Below are positions 5,237 to 7,567 of a DNA stretch of 7,567 bases, in pieces; the first letter of the stretch is position 1; every line of letters starts with the position of its first letter. Below the pieces are notes generated by a model. It searched no databases, was not told the DNA's origin, and worked only from the letters and a program-made list of their open reading frames with translations. The stretch comes from Candidatus Uhrbacteria bacterium RIFCSPLOWO2_02_FULL_48_12 (lineage in GTDB: Bacteria > Patescibacteriota > Patescibacteriia > GWA2-46-9): positions 3,137-10,703 of the forward strand of contig MGEP01000001.1 in NCBI GenBank assembly GCA_001791425.1, read 5' to 3'. The position numbers and the translations under genes were made by a program.

Positions 5237-6601
5237 TTAGTTAGAGAGAGCGCACTCAAGAGCTTCTTGCACTGTGGTTACTTTATGAAGAGTAAGAGCT
5301 GGCTGTCCGTGCAGTTCTTGTTTGGGTACGACGGCTTGTTTGAATCCGAGCCGAGATGCTTCCTCAAGGCGCCGCTCTAAATCCATGACGCTCCGCACTT
5401 CCCCTTGCAGACCCACCTCTCCCATAATAATTAAATCAGCGCTTAAGGGTATGTTTTTTAGGGCCGAGGCGATAGCCAGCGCCACTGGCAAATCCACGGC
5501 TGGTTCTGTTGCCTTAAGTCCGCCAACAATATTAAGGTGCACGTCGTAATAAGCCAGAGGAAATTTCAGACGTTTTGACAGCACGGCGATTAAAAGCTGA
5601 AGGCGATTAAGATCAAAACCCGTGGCGCGGCGCTGGGGATAGCCGAATCGAGTTTTAGAAACCAGCGCCTGCGCTTCTATGAGAAACACGCGCGCTCCTT
5701 GCAGGAGGGCCGTCACCGCAGATCCCGGCACATCGGTTTGCCGCTCTTGAAGAAAAGTCGCTGATGGGTTTGGTACTTCTATAAGCCCTTCATTGGTCAT
5801 TCGCCACACGCCGATTTCCTGCACGCCACCAAACCGGTTTTTCACGGCGCGAAGAATGCGATATGGTCCGCCCTGCACTCCTTCAAAATATAAAACTGCG
5901 TCAACCAGATGTTCCAGAGTTTTGGGTCCGGCTACCTGCCTGTCTTTGGTAATATGTCCGATCAGAAACAAGGGAACGCCGGTCTCTTTGGCCGTGGCCA
6001 TGAGCTTCTCTGTTGCGCGGCGTAGCATAGATGGCTGACCAGCTGCCGCACCTTCGGACTTAATGGTATTTAGAGAATCTATAATAGCCAGAGCCGGACG
6101 GACATTAATAATCGTTGCCGTGATTGTGTCAATGTCGGTGTGCCCAAGAAATTTTAGGTTGTTGGCGCTAAGATTTAATCTATCCATGCGATTTTTAATT
6201 TGTTCGGCTGATTCTTCGCCCGAGATATAAAGTACCCCACTCCGCTCTCTTAGAGCTTCACGGGGCGGGCCATCAATCATCTTCGCTGCCACTTGTAAGA
6301 GAAGCGTTGATTTACCTATGCCCGGATCGCCGCCGATTAAAACTAGGGCGCCGGGCACAAGCCCGCCGCCGAGGACCCGATCAAATTCAACCGACCCGGT
6401 ACTTTCTCTCGGGGCATTTGCTTCGGCGGCGAGAGAGGCAAAATCAATCACCGCCGCGGCCTTGGCCGAAGAAACAACCGGCGCCGAGCGGACACTTTCT
6501 TTTAGCGTGTCCCATTTGCCGCACTCGCGGCACCGTCCCTCCCATTTAGGAAATTGCGCGTCGCAGTTGGCGCAGTGATAAATGGTTTGTGGTTTGCCCA
6601 T
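5237..6601 (-). CDS. radA: DNA repair protein RadA (Sms)
   Basis: RadA is a RecA-related ATPase that drives branch migration at D-loops and recombination intermediates with RecA. The 454-aa length is normal for the family. A zinc finger C10-x2-C13...C24-x2-C27 with the conserved FPKWEGRCRECGKW opens the protein. The RecA-like core has Walker A GGDPGIGKST (90-99), ISGEES (126-131), a Walker-B-like strand ending in D175, and the RadA signature KNRFG (254-258). Residues about 290-454 form the Lon-like C-terminal domain (EPAVDLPVALAIASA, MGEVGLQGEVR), which in RadA has lost protease activity and serves as a DNA-binding scaffold. The ATG at 6599-6601 precedes the finger by nine residues as expected. 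There is no clear ribosome-binding site. Only 37 bp separates it from the upstream pilin-like gene on the same strand, so it is probably co-transcribed. Confidence 0.96.
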   Translation of the reverse strand: MGKPQTIYHCANCDAQFPKWEGRCRECGKWDTLKESVRSAPVVSSAKAAAVIDFASLAAEANAPRESTGSVEFDRVLGGGLVPGALVLIGGDPGIGKSTLLLQVAAKMIDGPPREALRERSGVLYISGEESAEQIKNRMDRLNLSANNLKFLGHTDIDTITATIINVRPALAIIDSLNTIKSEGAAAGQPSMLRRATEKLMATAKETGVPLFLIGHITKDRQVAGPKTLEHLVDAVLYFEGVQGGPYRILRAVKNRFGGVQEIGVWRMTNEGLIEVPNPSATFLQERQTDVPGSAVTALLQGARVFLIEAQALVSKTRFGYPQRRATGFDLNRLQLLIAVLSKRLKFPLAYYDVHLNIVGGLKATEPAVDLPVALAIASALKNIPLSADLIIMGEVGLQGEVRSVMDLERRLEEASRLGFKQAVVPKQELHGQPALTLHKVTTVQEALECALSN

Positions 6602-6638
6602 TGAATTGTCGGTGAATGTCTACTGGCGAGTTTTTGAT

Positions 6639-7567
6639 TTAACAAGAGCGCAGTTCAACATGCAAATGAGATCCCTCGCACAAAACTTCATCATCGGGAC
6701 GCAGGTTGAATTGACTGCCACAGAAGCGCAATACGGTGTCTTGTAGAGTTGCACATCCTCCTACTGGGGTGGCAAAATCAACGGCGCAGGAAAACCCGCT
6801 GTTCGGCGTGAATGGTCCGGTGGTATTGAGTCGGCCATAATGTTTGGAGCCACGATGATGCTGACAGTTTTGCTGATACCCGGGTTGTGGATTAAAAATT
6901 TCATTAGAGTCCCACGGTTGACATGTCTCATTAAAGAGATTATCGTCTGAAATACTGGTGATAGTCTGCATCCCTTTTGCTTGAACGCAAGTTATCAATT
7001 CCGCCAGTTTAATAGTGGCATTTGCTTTTTGGTCATTCTTTGTGGCTAAATCAAGTGGAATAGGGAAGCAACAGCATGTTTGTTCTGGCGCCGTGCGACT
7101 AGCGAACCCACATCGCTCGCCGCTTAGGTCAATTTCTCCCTGCAGAGACTGACATGATGGTTGTTCTTTTTGTGTTTGAGGGTCTAGCCATCGGCATGAT
7201 TGATATCTTGCCGCTTCTAATATTTTCACCTGTTCTAATTCTTTTTTTTCTACGACCGCAACGCGTAAGGCCTTGAATATTACCAAATCAGAGTTTATTA
7301 AATTCAGGATAGTATATGACCCTAACATTAGTACTAGTCCCATAATGGCGCCGCCAATGTAACTTTTGGCTGTGCCGATTTGATTGACGTTGCCGCCGGC
7401 GGTTAACCATATAAAACCAGCGATCATGATAACTACTGTAGCTACAATTGTAGAGGCAAGTACGGCGAATTTATACAAAGAGGCAAGATATTCTCCAATC
7501 CAAGGAATGTGTAGGCACCCTGCTGCCTTTGTTTCGTTTATCTCCGGGCAAGATTTAGGATTTTGGT
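6639..7567 (-). CDS. T4SS-pilin-like membrane protein with Cys-rich M15-like domain (5'-partial)
   Basis: The frame is open to the window edge. A TTG at 7476-7478 lies inside the first membrane segment's lead-in (IPWIGEYLASLYKFAVL) and is unlikely to be the start. Counting from that TTG, residues 4-27 and 41-63 are two membrane helices joined by TAGGNVNQIGTAKSYIGG, matching the pilin-like family (PF18895 by memory) typical of Patescibacteria. The part before the first helix has two cysteines and is probably exported. The rest (about 64-279) has 14 cysteines, including a CCC triplet at 135-137, implying a disulfide-rich domain outside the membrane. It contains SKHYG (H213), CAVDF (D234) and HLHVEL (H271, H273), the order of zinc ligands in M15/hedgehog-type D-Ala-D-Ala peptidases. 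The H-to-D spacing is 21 rather than the usual 7, so catalysis is uncertain. The pilin-like part is secure; the peptidase relation is a hypothesis. Confidence 0.75.
   Translation of the reverse strand, partial: QNPKSCPEINETKAAGCLHIPWIGEYLASLYKFAVLASTIVATVVIMIAGFIWLTAGGNVNQIGTAKSYIGGAIMGLVLMLGSYTILNLINSDLVIFKALRVAVVEKKELEQVKILEAARYQSCRWLDPQTQKEQPSCQSLQGEIDLSGERCGFASRTAPEQTCCCFPIPLDLATKNDQKANATIKLAELITCVQAKGMQTITSISDDNLFNETCQPWDSNEIFNPQPGYQQNCQHHRGSKHYGRLNTTGPFTPNSGFSCAVDFATPVGGCATLQDTVLRFCGSQFNLRPDDEVLCEGSHLHVELRSC

Noticed and set aside
6307..6578. Plus-strand frames opposite the start of radA
   Set aside because: They are antisense to the zinc finger and Walker A region of RadA and consist of Arg/Pro/Ser-rich shadow sequence.
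7515..7526. AAGC (lipobox-like) before the first pilin helix
   Set aside because: The residues before it are charged and polar rather than a hydrophobic signal sequence, so lipoprotein processing is unlikely.

Overview
The window most likely comes from a member of the Candidate Phyla Radiation (Patescibacteria, Parcubacteria-like). The main evidence is the partial gene at the right end: two closely spaced membrane segments carrying the WLTAGGN...AK...GLVL..SYTILN.IN.DLV pattern that I associate with the T4SS-pilin-like proteins abundant in that group. The RadA and RecG proteins are compatible with this. No rRNA, tRNA or CRISPR array is visible, so the assignment is an inference from protein style.

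Left part (1-2850), accessory. The 3' part of a Mu-Gam-like, DNA-end-binding host-nuclease-inhibitor gene (1-408) ends at a Rho-independent terminator (432-473). After an AT-rich leader with inverted repeats and a well-formed promoter (643-671) comes a two-gene AbiE (type IV) toxin-antitoxin operon: the AbiEi antitoxin/repressor (684-1301), overlapping by 8 bp the AbiEii nucleotidyltransferase toxin (1294-2562). The toxin has an unassigned C-terminal extension. The promoter lies so close to the antitoxin ATG that the transcript should be nearly leaderless, and a small palindrome covers the -10 box, as expected for autoregulation. Just downstream is a dense cluster of GC-rich nested hairpins and short repeats (2622-2709) with a doubtful 40-codon ORF across it. 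A Gam-like gene beside AbiE suggests a prophage-derived or other mobile segment carrying a defence or maintenance module. The AbiE genes are visibly more AT-rich than recG and radA.

Middle (2850-4913): recG, a complete branch-migrating DNA helicase, on the + strand.

Convergent gap (4914-5236): no gene. It holds a 149-bp element with about 30-bp inverted ends and a possible 4-bp target duplication (MITE-like), a minus-strand terminator next to it, and three 13-bp-spaced GATTTAAGG-type repeats.

Right part (5237-7567), minus strand: a probable two-gene transcription unit. A pilin-like membrane protein with a cysteine-rich C-terminal domain bearing an M15/hedgehog-peptidase-like H...AVD...HLH signature is open at the window edge, and 37 bp downstream of it is radA (branch-migration ATPase with a degenerate Lon-like domain). 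RecG and RadA both process recombination intermediates and converge on the repeat-bearing gap; AbiE and Gam appear functionally separate from them.
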